A program made the position numbers and the translations under genes. From positions 6,006,001 through 6,070,000 of the forward strand of contig CANUEZ040000163.1 of NCBI GenBank assembly GCA_948099385.1: DNA of 64,000 bases, in the 5' to 3' direction. This document shows positions 33,246 to 43,490 of the stretch, piece after piece. This DNA is from Fasciola hepatica. Its lineage: Eukaryota > Platyhelminthes > Trematoda > Plagiorchiida > Fasciolidae. The notes under the pieces are model-generated. The model was not told where the DNA came from and made no database searches. It worked only from the letters and a program-made list of their open reading frames with translations. The stretch's first letter is position 1; each line of letters begins with the position of its first letter.

Positions 33246-33865
33246 CCGCCCACCAAAATCCTCCCGAATCCTTAACAGAGTCAAAGGTTTGGTATAAAGG
33301 TGCTGATTCTTCCTACCTACCTAGGCCCTGCTGTCAGCCCGCGTGCCTTATGCTTGTCGTCAACGTTCTACTCATGGTCGCACCTGTTCCGTTGGTCACA
33401 TAGACGCGAGGCTATTCTAAATCTTCCACAAGAACAAATGACCAAAGTCGGGCGTGAAGGAGAAACATTGATGCTGTCATTGGAAAGGCCGTCCTGCCCT
33501 GGCCGTATGTGCTTGCGTGAGTATGTGTGTATGACGTAATCGCCGCTACCTCCACATGTGCAAAAGACATTCAGTAACGCCAACAAAAACAAACGGCGAA
33601 CACTGTCACATGTTTGATAAGGGTTGCGGTGTGTAGTGTGCATCGGTTATGTGCGTATGTGTCTGGATGTACAATGGATTCGCATTCATCACCACATATC
33701 GGAAAAAACCTTCTGTAACGACAACAAAAGACTGTGAGCACTGTAGTGTGTTTGACGGAGTGAGTGTGTGCGTCGGGGTGTATGATGGTTCGATACGTCA
33801 GTGTGTCGGGATTGCTTCAATATATGGGGTTTCTTTACCCACCTCGAAGACGAATGCGAAATAGT
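33246..33865 (-). other. Element A1 3' untranslated region
   Basis: Lies between the integrase remnant and the 3' LTR. It starts beside the LTR with the conserved CCGCCCACCAAAATCCTCC (the complement of the polypurine tract). It contains two imperfect copies of a unit of about 140 bp (around 33570 and 33710), each with GTAACG...CAACAAAA followed by CACTGT and TGTTTGA. It is almost identical to 61295-61914 in A3. Confidence 0.7.
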
Positions 33866-34140
33866 CTACTGGGCCTCAGCGTTATCAGCCTCTCCGCCTT
33901 CACTCTCGAGGAGGCCAATACTGCGTACGTCGCGAATTAGCGTTCCGTTGGCTGTCTTCACCTTCACCGTTCTTATCATTCCGTCACTGCTTTCGATGGT
34001 TTCCATAACTACTCCCAAGGACCAGGTGCTGAAATGTGCGTGTTCGTCAGCGATCATAACCACATCAGAGTATATATCGGCCTGTATGCCTCTTCGGTTG
34101 ATAAAGCTCTGCAAGGCCCGTAGGAAGGAATCGGTCGGGG
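33866..34140 (-). pseudogene. BEL/Pao integrase remnant of A1 (catalytic core deleted)
   Basis: 82 codons: LQSFINRRGIQADIYSD joined directly to VVMIADEHAHFSTWSLGVV and ending NGTLIRDVRSIGLLESEGGE. In the A2 integrase these two blocks are 170 codons apart, and the missing 510 bases include the catalytic Glu (GGIWERM). A second deletion at about 34135 joins this remnant to sequence upstream of the integrase (at GGGCGTAGCCC), removing the H2C2 zinc domain and the first catalytic Asp. What is left is essentially the C-terminal DUF5641-like tail. Confidence 0.85.
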
Positions 34141-34149
34141 CGTAGCCCT

Positions 34150-34756
34150 ATCGTGACTAATAAATTTCCCTTTAACCTGGTTAACTAAACTAGCGAACGA
34201 GGCGTCTTCAACCAGGAAGAAAACCTGACCAATCGCGATAGAATGGATGTCGCTTCGACGACGTTGGCCGCTATCACTACGCCTTTGATCTTCACTTCCA
34301 CTTGAGTAGGAGGTTTTAATTCGGACACGGGCCAGTTCTGTTTGGGCAATTGCAGGAAGTTTGCCCCCCCCCCGTCCACGTGTCTAGTTGCCTGAAGTTG
34401 GTCGCACCTCGGGAGCACAGGTCGGCCGGATTATCGCCAGACCTGACATGACTCCACTGGTTCATGGCTGATTCATCGTGGATAGTCGTGAGTCGGTTAG
34501 CGACCAAAGTACTAAACCGGCTCCGAACGTTGTTATTGTAGTAAAGTACTATCGTTGAATCCGTCCAGAAGCTCACCGACCAAATGTAGAAGTCAAAACA
34601 ACTCTTCACAGCTTGCTCCACCCTGACTGCCAAGACGGCTGCGCTGAGTTCAAGGCGTGGGAACGAGACCGACTTCAGTGGAGCAACGCGAGCTTTGGTG
34701 AACAGGATCCTTGCAGCATATTGTCCATCTCCTGCGCACCATCGTCCGTTTACCAC
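34150..34756 (-). pseudogene. BEL/Pao RNase H-like region of A1
   Basis: VNGRWCAGDGQYAARILFTK, SVSFPRLELSAAVLAVRVEQ, WSVSFWTDSTIVLYYNNNVR (conserved Asp), SHVRSGDNPADLCSRGATNF, then a C-run region at about 34364-34373 that shifts the frame, then LSRLVRFSSW. This matches the A2 region 44230-43640 closely. The enzyme would degrade RNA in the RNA-DNA hybrid. Frame shifts occur at the C-run and near 34800. Confidence 0.83.
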
Positions 34757-34854
34757 GGCTCTGTAAGCGACATCGGTGCGTCAGCAAAGGCGTGCAGTTC
34801 TTCTGTCCATGTTGCGCGGCCAGGTGGCCAACATTGAGGAATAATTATTTTCCC

Positions 34855-36113
34855 TTATTTCTTCAAGGTTTTCGGAAATTCGTCTCGGTCCAGCCGGTCT
34901 TCTCGGTCTAGTGGCTGGTCCCAATCGACTTTCTCACAGAAGAGCCGCTGAAGTATGATCTTACTGCGTAACAGCCAGGGCAAGACGAAACTGAGTGGAC
35001 CGAACAAACTGGAGGCGACTGAAAGTGTTCCACGACTAGGTACTGGCAGCTCGGGAACGTTTAGCTGGAAAACAAAGTCGTCCGTTTCCGCTTTCCATTG
35101 TATTCCTAGAGTGCATTCGTTAGGGAGTGCAGAGCCGTCCACATCTCTAACCCTTTCGGCCCTCTCGTGGTACGGAATGACTTCGAGCACTCCTGAAGCG
35201 TTCAACATCAACTTGGTCTGAAGAAAGCCGCCCTTTTCTAGCAAACGTGTTAGGCCCCTGAACTGTGCTAGGGCCGAGTCTACATCGCCGAATGACCGCA
35301 GGTAGTCGTCCACGTATAGGTTTCTGCTGACGCTATTTACCACCCACCGGTGGACTAAAACTCCATGTTTGTTCGCCGATTCTCTAAGGGGGTAGTTCAC
35401 ACAAAACGGTGGTGACATGGCTTCGAAGGGGTGAACGGTCATCCTATAACTTATCACTGCGTTGTCCCGGTTGTTATCTTCCCACCACAGGAAACGCATC
35501 GCATCTCGTTCTCCTGCTGGTATTTTCACCTGGTGAAACATTTCCCTGATATCGGCGGACAGGGCCACTCTGCCCACTCTGAAATGGCGCAAAACTTTGA
35601 TCAGTGGCGTGGTCCAGTTAGGCCCTTGTGGTATGCAATCATTTAACGACTTGCCCTGGAACTTTTCTGCACAGCGAACACCACCCGCAATTTTTCGGGT
35701 TTCTTGGGGTTGGTACCCGGGTGGTGAGATAGATACCAGATCCCCTCCCGGTAGTTTGTGGTAGCAGGCACCCTTTCAACGTAGCCGAGAGCTTCGTTTT
35801 GCTTCATTACTTCTGAATATCGTTCCCATAGATCCTGGTCTCGAACAAAGCGTACTTTGAGTCAAAGTAGTCATTGAGGAGCATAGTTTCTGTTATCAAC
35901 CCAAGGGTGAGCTAGTGCTCGCCATGGGAGGAAAAACTTGAACTGTTTTCCAAGGCCCCTTGTTCCTTGCCGCACTGTTTGCGGAGCAAAGTGTTCCTCT
36001 TGCGTCAACGATAGTCCTTCGTCTCCGATGCCATGAAACTACTTTTCATACAGCCGCTGCAAGTGATATTCTTTGCGGTTCGCTTTGGCTGATACGTAAT
36101 TCAAAGAACCGCG
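34855..36113 (-). pseudogene. BEL/Pao reverse transcriptase of A1
   Basis: Open for 245 codons (35592-34855): VGRVALSADIREMFHQVKIP (first metal-binding Asp), MRFLWWEDNNRDNAVISYRM, SRNLYVDDYLRSFGDVDSAL (intact YVDD) and TLGIQWKAETDDFVFQLNVP. Upstream, 35593-36113 holds the N-terminal RT with several shifts and stops. Relative to A2 there are many amino acid changes, for example SRG for RRG after the LNVPELP segment. It is cut at about 36113 by a non-coding insertion. Confidence 0.85.
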
Positions 36114-37199
36114 TCTATCTGCTGTTATAATAGTTTATTTCGGATAACCCTGAAGCATGCTGCGACGCAAGATCAAACATTACATTTGAAAGGTGAATGA
36201 AATTTACAGAAGGATTGTACAATTATGTGAACATGATTGAATATGAGAGAAAGCATTCAAGCCAACTGTTGCGGTAACGCCCGGTGAATTTAAGCTCAAG
36301 GTCAGGTGGTCGATCCGACTGGAGGTAGGTGTAGTTATTTTGCCAAAGTGTGGTGTGGGTGGGGAATGGTACAGAATCACACAAATCCTACTGAAGGAGG
36401 ACTGTCCTGTCGGAGAACCAAACTAGATTGACGGATAAATGGATATCGTGAAAAAGAAACATTCCTGAAGGAGACGTATTCAAGCAGTAGGGCTTTGCAA
36501 AGTATGAGAGGAGTTACAATGTAAAATTAGACGATGAAAATGGTGGCATAACACATAAAGAACAAGAAAACCGGTCGAGGAATAAATTTTGAGGTTCAGT
36601 GACCGTATATTGGTTGGGCCAGTTGTGGAACAAAAAAGAACAACACACTGGACTGTGGGTGTCAAATTAATGTTGAAAGAAGTGACCGGATAAAATATAT
36701 AGACTATGAGCGGATTGTTTTGCTTTCAGAAGAAAGGTACGTAATGCATCAGTATGAAACTGGTAGCTGCCAGAAAAAAATCGATGTGTGGTGCGTAACT
36801 GCAATAGTGACAGAGGATTAGCTTGCAGGAGAGATGACCAGTTAAATGACACGTAAGCATTTACACAATGATAATTCTGAGCAAAGACTTCTAGTGGAGA
36901 AAAGAGTGTATCAAGCATCGGAAGTGTCTGAGACGATCTATCGGAATGGAGCATGGGAAAGGAAATATACTGAACAACCGATGAATAGGTTTGCAAAGTT
37001 CGGCAGCCGGATATAGGCGGAGTATATGGTAAACCAATTGGACTATATATCTGGACCGTGGTTGCCAAAGTGATGGTGAAGGGAGTGACCGGATAAAGCA
37101 TATAGAATTTGAGCGGGTTGTTTTGCTTTCAGAAACAAGAAAAGTATGCATCAGCATGAAACAAGGAACTAGCAAAAAATCAATGCATGGTGCTCAGCT
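36114..37199 (-). mobile_element. Non-coding (ATT)n-type element T3 inserted in A1
   Basis: About 1.09 kb that has no counterpart in A2, where CCGCGT runs on to CTACTGGACC without it. On the minus strand its 3' end reads TGATCTTGCG, GCAGCATGCTTCAGGGTTAT and CCGAAATAAACTATTATAA (36125-36176), the same tail design as T1 and T2. Inside are two diverged copies of a unit of about 95 bp (36667-36760 and 37073-37168), each with GTGACCGGATAAA and GTTTTGCTTTCAGAA. No open frame resembles a known protein. Confidence 0.65.
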
Positions 37200-37756
37200 A
37201 CAACTGGACCATGTAATATCCATCCCGGAGGTTTGCTTACGGCATAAGGTGTCTGGCTTCCGCCCACTCTCTGATCAAGTACCCGATGTGCCTCTGGCTC
37301 GTCGCGGCCGATGAGGAGATTCACTTCGTCGTCTTCCCAATCCACAACCGTTACATCTTGCAGGTGGGGCCACCTAGTCAAGATTGCGTTCACCGACCTT
37401 GGTGCTCGCGTGGAGAGATCAGCTGAGGTGAATGCCTCCGTTGATTCAATTCGCTCGTTAGTGTCTAGAGAGATGAGTTGCAGCCTTAATCTACCGGCAG
37501 TCATTACCTGTGTTCCGCTCACCGTGCTCACTGCCAGCGACGTCGCACCTTTAGCCAGTTGGTGTTTGTCGGCAAACCGATCTTTCACTAGAGTAGTGTC
37601 GGATCCACTATCAACGAAAGCCAACGCCTTGACTATCCCAGTCGGAGTCACTACTGCCACGGCCACTACGCCTAAACGTACCGGTTTACTGGTAGGCCGC
37701 GACGTTGAACAAATAACACTGGGCTTGGTGTTCGTCTCCGGTGTATTTTCTCTCAC
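37199..37756 (-). pseudogene. BEL/Pao protease (A1)
   Basis: Retropepsin-like protease with LAFVDSGSDTTLVKDRFADK (DSG active site, about residue 50), followed by TSLAVSTVSGTQVMTAGRLR, VNAILTRWPHLQDVTVVDWE and EVNLLIGRDEPEAHRVLDQR, a standard BEL peptidase region. It is uninterrupted for 180 codons and better preserved at the active site than A2, which has a frameshift right after SGSDTT. It is cut by T3 at about 37199. Confidence 0.85.
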
Positions 37757-38990
37757 CTGGTGTAATAATCGACAGTGTCTGCCTGCGCAACCCTCGTGAC
37801 GACATCTGTCCTCCTCTCCATTCCCAAACGTTCGTCCATTATGGCGTTGATCAACTTGGGTCGTTCTAGCATCCCACGGTTAGCGTCACAGGACCTGCAA
37901 ATTGGATGCACTATATCCTAGCGCGAAATAGCGTGTGCATTGGTCCAAGGCTGGTACTTCGGAAGTTCCCGTGCAGGGGTCTGAGTCCGACTAGTACTGG
38001 GCTTGTTTTCCCGGTTGCTGTCCCGGATAAGTCGGCCCAATCTACTGTCGGCTATCTTGGTTTACCTGTCTAAGTATTCAGTCCAGTCATCGAAGTTAGC
38101 CTCCCTGTCGCTTCGGCTGATCCATTCCGCTTCTTCCGTCCACCGACCTTGTAGTTCGGGGAGAGGTGACGGACTATGCCTTCCAAAGTGTGCATTGCAT
38201 CTAGGTCAGTCCTGTCACCTAAATGGTCGAGGGCTATTGAGCAGTTCAGCATCCTTATCACCGGGTCGGCCATTGTGTAGACGTCGCCCTTGGTTCTTTT
38301 TGCCTCTACCATCATGCCCTCTATTAGGTTACCGGCTGCCTTGAACGGCTGACCAAACAGGTCCCTGAAGATCTTCCTTGCTCGTGTGTAGCCTTGTTCT
38401 GGGTTGAGCAAGGTACACACATCCATAGCTTCTCTTGCTCGGCCTCGACAATAACACGTCAGGTGGAGAAGCCTTTGTTCGGGGTCAATTGTCTTGTCTT
38501 TGAAGGAGGGTTCGAACTGGCTGATAAACTTGCAGTGGCGTTCGGATCGTCCGTCAAAAGCTGTCAGTTCTACTCTTGGCAGATCGATCGCTGGTGGCGT
38601 TGATGTTTTATATTCGGCGACCGGCACAGAGTTTCCTGTTTCAATACGTCTTGACCTGTCGGATAGATGGTAGTCGCTGACTTTCTGCCCACGCTCGTTC
38701 TGTCTACACTTCTCTTCTGCTTCCTGGGCCTGTTGTCCAGCTGAAAACAACTGTTGTTCTAGGTCTAATATTCTCAGCCTATATAGATCAACATCCTTAT
38801 AATCCATATTACCCTCAGTAATACATGAGATAGCACTGACGGGACTAGATGGCTTAGCACTAACCAAGGAAACAGAAGTGCCCAAAACCTCCCAAGTGAC
38901 TTGCCGTATGACCTCATGTACGGATTCCAAATTCCCCGATCATTCTCCTGGAATGTTGCGTATTTTTTCGATCCAAGTTGATCGACTGAG
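37757..38990 (-). pseudogene. BEL/Pao gag (A1)
   Basis: Open at 38930-38070: charged coiled-coil-like segment (LRILDLEQQLFSAGQQAQEA), BEL gag core (DLPRVELTAFDGRSERHCKF, LLHLTCYCRGRAREAMDVC, FRDLFGQPFKAAGNLI) and MLNCSIALDHLGDRTDLDAM. The initiator ATG seen in A2 (MPRKGSK) is ATT here. The Cys/His region at 37760-37900 is in another frame with stops. Confidence 0.82.
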
Positions 38991-38993
38991 TAT

Positions 38994-39366
38994 TGTAAGA
39001 CACGTTTGAGCAATGCATAGCCACATTCATGACGGATCCCGAAATCAAAATTTGGTTATCCGTGAAATCCTACGATACTAGATTATCAGATGAGCAATGA
39101 CACGAAACACGTAAAAAGTCAATTATGAGATCACAAGGACTCAACAAACGAGAACAAACTTGCGGCATGCGTGAAAGTAGCACGTGCTTCAAGCAGGTCC
39201 AGAACAAGGATATGACAGAGAAACTCGCTGGGCACGAACAAACAAGGGTTGATCCATAAAAGCAAACGGTGTATAAAGAAAGCCAGTAGAATAAATAAGA
39301 GATTGGTGTTAAGGAAACATGGAAACTGCAGTTGTTTTGGGGGGAATTTACGCCACCGTTCGCTAC
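38994..39366 (-). repeat. Family A LTR, 5' LTR of element A1
   Basis: 373 bp, TGTAAGACACGTTTGAGC...GTTCGCTACA on the plus strand. It is strongly diverged from the A1 3' LTR, many times more than the two A2 LTRs differ from each other. Flanks (GACGC on the right, ACCCG before 32870 on the left) do not match as a target duplication. On the outer side it interrupts a gypsy integrase zinc domain. Confidence 0.8.
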
Positions 39367-39930
39367 AGACGCCCAGACATATCGTGGAGATACTATTTGG
39401 AGACTGGCTGCGAAGCTTGAATGGGGAACTCCATGCAGGGCGTCGTACACGAGGCGCCGATTTGAAGGGGTTTCGGCTGGTCGAGGTATGCCTGTAGACC
39501 TTGCAGACTTTAGCCTCAGCACAGGTGGCCAGATGTGTAGACGGACACCGTGGTGGAGATGCCTGAGCAGCTTTCCCACGTGAAGAATCCCGTGCCTGTG
39601 CTGCAGCCATGGTGGGGATGTCCAAGACAGGAGATTTAATAGCATTATGTGGAATACACGACAAGGCATCTGCAACACAGTTCGTCTCACCTCTAATGTG
39701 TCGTAGGCCAGTTATGAACTGACAGATGCAGTCTAATTGTTTGACTTCTCGTGGGGAGTATTAGTCAGACTTGACATGCAAAGCATACGTCAAAGGCTCA
39801 TGGTCGGTATAGAGAACGTAATATCTACACTGGACGGCATGGCGGAAGTGTTTGAAAGCGTGTTATGCAGCCATCAGTTCGCGACTGAAGACACTGTATT
39901 TTGCTTCCGTGAGATTAAGCCGTCGAAATA
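39367..39930 (-). pseudogene. Ty3/gypsy RNase H end and integrase start
   Basis: Downstream (3') part of the minus-strand gypsy element. FITGLRHIRGETNCVADALS at about 39715-39660 is the end of RNase H (usual form ADALSR). A linker follows, and in another frame RRLVYDALHGVPHSSFAASL then IVSPRYVWAS (39460-39370), the H2C2-type zinc domain of a gypsy integrase. The integrase is cut at 39367 by the A1 LTR. Frame changes are present. Confidence 0.78.
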
Positions 39931-41117
39931 AAAATCTTAATGATACTCAAGTCCTAGAAACAGGCTGCCGCAGGACCACTCCGATGGCAAAGTCGGAAGC
40001 ACCTACCTTATGATTCGCATGACCGACGGAACTGTGCGCCTTAGGAGCGTGAGCTGAGCTAATATCTCTTTTATCCCCGAGAACGCTACTCGTGCAGCAT
40101 CCGTGAGCAGCAACTTACGCAGATTGCCACGAAGTAGCTCAGGTGATGGAAGCAAACGTTCAGCAGCTTGGCGTATGAAACAACGATAAAAATATACTAA
40201 CCCCAAAATGTCTTTAGTTCCCTGACTGAGAACGGTACAGCTTGATCCAGAATAGCGCAGGCTTTTCCTCACAAGGCCTTTCGCCCCCTCGATTCATCCT
40301 GTGGCCGAGGAACACATGTTCAGGTTTGCTAATTTCAAATTTGTCTGGATAGACCACTATTTGATGTTCGGACGAACATTGAAATAGTAGCGTCAAATGT
40401 TGGAAATGTTCACCTGCGCTGGACCATGTGATTAGCAAGCCATCGATATAGGCAGGAACAAATTCCAAGTCTCATGCGATGCTGCCGATAAACCTCTGGA
40501 ATGTCTGGGCAGCATTTCGCAAACCAAAGGGCATATGAATGAACTCAAGCAAACCAAAAAGAACCTTGGCGGTGGTTTTCTCGACATCATTAGCAGCGAC
40601 TGGGATCTGGTGATAGGCCCATACTAAATCAACCTTAAAGAATACAGTCGTGCAGTGATGTTGTGCCTGGACGTCGTGTTTGTGGGGCATAGGATAGCTA
40701 CCATAGAGGTTAACGGAGGTTAGTGCTCGGTAGTTGATAAATGGTACCCAGCTTATGCCATCTTTTTTAAGAACCATGTGTACAAGTGAGTCCCGTAGGC
40801 TGTGAAAAGGACAAAAGATACCCTTAAAAAGTAGTTTCGAACTCATTTTTTGTGGAACCATCTTGTCCGGTGTCAATCAACGAGGTCGTGCCGCGACTGG
40901 TGGCTCCTCAGTGACAACGTGGTGTGCCGTGCCATCTGTCACTGTATCTACCTCTTCGAATGGTCTAGTCAAAGTGGGGAAAGTGATATATAAAGATGGA
41001 AAATCATGCGGATTGTTAGAAAACAAGCCTGCAGTTCAGAGTACGTCTGTTTGAGCTGCGAGACCTGTATATTCAGCGTCCGGCGAAGGACCGATGGGCT
41101 GCAGTCTATTTGGATGG
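39931..41117 (-). pseudogene. Ty3/gypsy reverse transcriptase
   Basis: From 41100 downward: HHVVTEEPPVAARPR, LTPDKMVPQKM, LVHMVLKKDGISWVPFINYR, TTVFFKVDLVWAYHQIPVAA (first metal-binding Asp), HMPFGLRNAAQTFQRFIGSI and FVPAYIDGLLITWSSAGEHF. The catalytic YIDD is YIDG, a substitution of an essential Asp. Then HVFLGHRMNRGG, and ILGLVYFYRCFIRQAAERLL to about 40003. Frame breaks occur at about 40470 and 40250. This is the 3' side of the gypsy element that A2 splits; the 5' side is at 47809-49021. Confidence 0.88.
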
Positions 41118-41495
41118 TGTTACGAACGTTTGAGCAATGCGTAGCAAAATTCGCAACGGATCCCGAAATCAGAAGACGATTATCCGTGATATTCTACGAT
41201 ACTAGATTATTACAATAAACAATGACATAAACAATATACAAACCTCAATAATACGATCACAAGGACTCAACAACGAGAAACCGAATAGCAGCGTGTGAGC
41301 AGACAGCACGTGCGTCACGCAGGTCCTGAACAAGGATGTGCCAAAGTAGCGCTCTGGGCGCGAACAAACAACAATTAGTCCAGAAAAACAACCAGTTCGT
41401 CAAGACAAGTCAACAGTGTAGGCAAATGAGTGATGTTGGGAAAATCACTGAATCGCGAGGGAAAAAAGGGGGATTTTCCACGACCGGCTGTTACA
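41118..41495 (-). repeat. A2 3' LTR
   Basis: 378 bp, TGTTACGAACG...GGCTGTTACA on the plus strand. The inner side is preceded (element sense) by the purine-rich GGAGGATTTTGGTGGGCGG, a polypurine tract. Confidence 0.93.
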
Positions 41496-42194
41496 CCGCC
41501 CACCAAAATCCTCCTGGATCCTAAGCAGAGTCAAAGGTTCGGTTTAAAGGTACTGATTCCTCCTACCTGCCTAGGCCCTGCTGTCAGTGCGCGCGTCTAA
41601 TGCTCGTCGTCAACGTTCTACTACTGGTCGCAACTTATCCATTGGCTACATAGACGTGAGGCTAGTCTACCTCTTCCACAAGACCAAATGACCGAGGGCG
41701 GTCGTGAATGGTCATATAGACGTTGTCCTCGTAAGGGGCCGTCCGGTCCTGGATGTACGTGCTTGAGTGTGTGTGTGTGTGCGTGTTTGTGTGTGCCGGG
41801 GTTACAATGAAATCACAGGTATGACTACACATCAAAGGAGGACTTTCTGCAATGTCAACAAAAGACCGCGTGGCAAGAAGACGAGTAAATGTAGCATGCG
41901 TGTGTGACCTGAGCTCCGCTACTTCCACATATGCAAGGGCATTCAGTAGCGTCAACAAAAAGCAAAACAACGATCACTGTCACATGTTTGATGGGTTCAC
42001 GGGATGTAGAGTGCGTCGTGCATGCGTGTATGTATCGGGATGTACAATGGAATCGCATTCATCACCACCTATCGGAAAGAACCTTCTGTAATGTCAACGA
42101 AAGGACCGCGAGCACCTTAACGTGTTTGACGGAGATTGTGTGGTATATATGGTGTTTCTTTATCCACCTCGATTACTGGTGTGAAAAAGGTTTA
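41496..42194 (-). other. A2 3' untranslated region with repeated motif and TG tract
   Basis: About 700 bases between the integrase stop and the LTR. A (TG)n tract lies at 41766-41796. A motif like TTCTGTAATGTCAACAAAAG occurs three times in imperfect form (about 41846, 41941 and 42081), part of longer diverged units. No protein recognised. Confidence 0.65.
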
Positions 42195-43487
42195 CTAGGC
42201 CACAGGGTTATCAGCTCCTCCGTCTTCGCTCTCGAGTAGGTTAATACTGCGTATGTCACGAATGAGCACTCCGTTAGCTGTCTTCACCTTCACCGTTCTT
42301 ATCATTCCGTCAGTGCTTTTGATGGTTTCCGTAACTACTCCCAAAGACCAAGCGCTGAAATGTGCGCGTTCGTCGGCGATCATTACCACGTCCCCAACTT
42401 TGAATGGTCTTGTTCTGGCCAGCCACTTCTGTCGAGTCTGCAAAGCCGGTAGGTACTCCCGTAGCCATCGCCTCCAGAAGACCTTGGATAGATAGTTCGC
42501 TTGCTTCCACCCGTGGAGGTAGCTCCCACGACGGTTTACAAGCCCTTGGAAACCCTCGTTCGACCTTAGCGTCAATAAGTCGTTTGAGGTGAGCGCCAGG
42601 TGGGTGGGGCCGCCGTTCATTACTGGAACCAGGGGGCGGTTGTTCAGGATTCGCTCCACCTCAGTCATGACGGTGTTTAGCGTCTCGTCGTCGGGCGGCT
42701 GCTGCTCCATGATTGACAGCAATATCCGTCTGGCGGACCGGATCATGCGTTCCCATATGCCGCCTCGGTGACTGGCCTGTGGGGGGTTGAAATGCCATCG
42801 TATGCCGTAGACCACGGTTCGATTCTGCAGTTCGTCCCTGTTTATGTTCTTGTGCCAACGCTGCAACTCCCGTTGAGCGCCCACAAAAATCGATCCATTA
42901 TCTGAGTATATATCGGCCGGTAGGCCTCTTCGGTTGATAAATCTTTGCAAGGTCCGCAGAAACGAATCGGTCGTCATCGAATGTGCGACTTCTAGGTGTA
43001 CCGCACGTGATTTCATGCACGTCATGATACATCCGTATCGCTTTTCTAATCTTTTCCCGCACTTGATCCACAAGGGCCCGAAATAGTCCAACCCGGTGTC
43101 ACTGAACGGCCACCAGCCCGTAGTCACCCTGCATTCTGGTAGTGGGGCCATGAGTTGTTTGCCTGCTGTGGCATTGCGTCTCCTGCATTGCACACACCGT
43201 CGGATTACGCGTTTTACAGTCTCTCGTCCTCTCAACAACCAAAGACGCTTTCGGATGACGCTCGTCACGTGACTTTCCCTGGCATGTCCCTCCACGGCGT
43301 GGACGTGTTGAATCATTAGCTCTACTACAGGTTCTCTCGCAGGCAGCAGTATAGGATACTTTGTGTCGAAGTTCAGGTGGGCGTTGGTCAGCCTACCATC
43401 CACCCGCAACAGTCCGTCGATGAGTTTGGGGTTTAAACGCTTCAGCTCGCCTCTTGGAGATGGCATGTCTTTATTGGTCGGCCCCAC
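42195..43487 (-). CDS. BEL/Pao integrase (A2), intact frame
   Basis: 430 uninterrupted codons. Residues about 61-101 hold the zinc domain (HVHAVEGHARESH with CVQCRRRN). The DDE core follows: SDTGLDYFGPLW (Asp 134), DIYSDNGSIFVG (Asp 196) and HRGGIWERMIRSARR (Glu 246). Residues about 360-425 form the C-terminal DUF5641-like domain (KVGDVVMIADERAHFSAWSL, TVKVKTANGVLIRDIRS). Integrase would insert the element cDNA in the nucleus; here it is the best-preserved part of the element. It was originally part of pol: the open frame begins 4 bases after a stop at 43491, so a single break separates it from RT-RNase H. All three catalytic residues are present. Confidence 0.92.
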   Translation of the reverse strand: MGPTNKDMPSPRGELKRLNPKLIDGLLRVDGRLTNAHLNFDTKYPILLPAREPVVELMIQHVHAVEGHARESHVTSVIRKRLWLLRGRETVKRVIRRCVQCRRRNATAGKQLMAPLPECRVTTGWWPFSDTGLDYFGPLWIKCGKRLEKRYGCIMTCMKSRAVHLEVAHSMTTDSFLRTLQRFINRRGLPADIYSDNGSIFVGAQRELQRWHKNINRDELQNRTVVYGIRWHFNPPQASHRGGIWERMIRSARRILLSIMEQQPPDDETLNTVMTEVERILNNRPLVPVMNGGPTHLALTSNDLLTLRSNEGFQGLVNRRGSYLHGWKQANYLSKVFWRRWLREYLPALQTRQKWLARTRPFKVGDVVMIADERAHFSAWSLGVVTETIKSTDGMIRTVKVKTANGVLIRDIRSINLLESEDGGADNPVA

Positions 43488-43490
43488 TTC

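Noticed and set aside
33368..33643. Open frame of 91 codons in the A1 3' untranslated region (also 61417-61692) as a small gene
   Set aside because: It occurs only in A1 and A3, is not conserved in A2, and overlaps repeated untranslated sequence. It looks like a chance frame.
36480..37175. Minus-strand open frames of up to 144 codons at 36667-37175 as a protein gene
   Set aside because: Two overlapping frames of similar length with low-complexity residues lie across an internal repeat in a non-coding insertion. No motif was found.
41766..41796. CRISPR-like or regulatory array
   Set aside because: It is a simple TG tract; no spacer-repeat regularity is present and the genome is eukaryotic.
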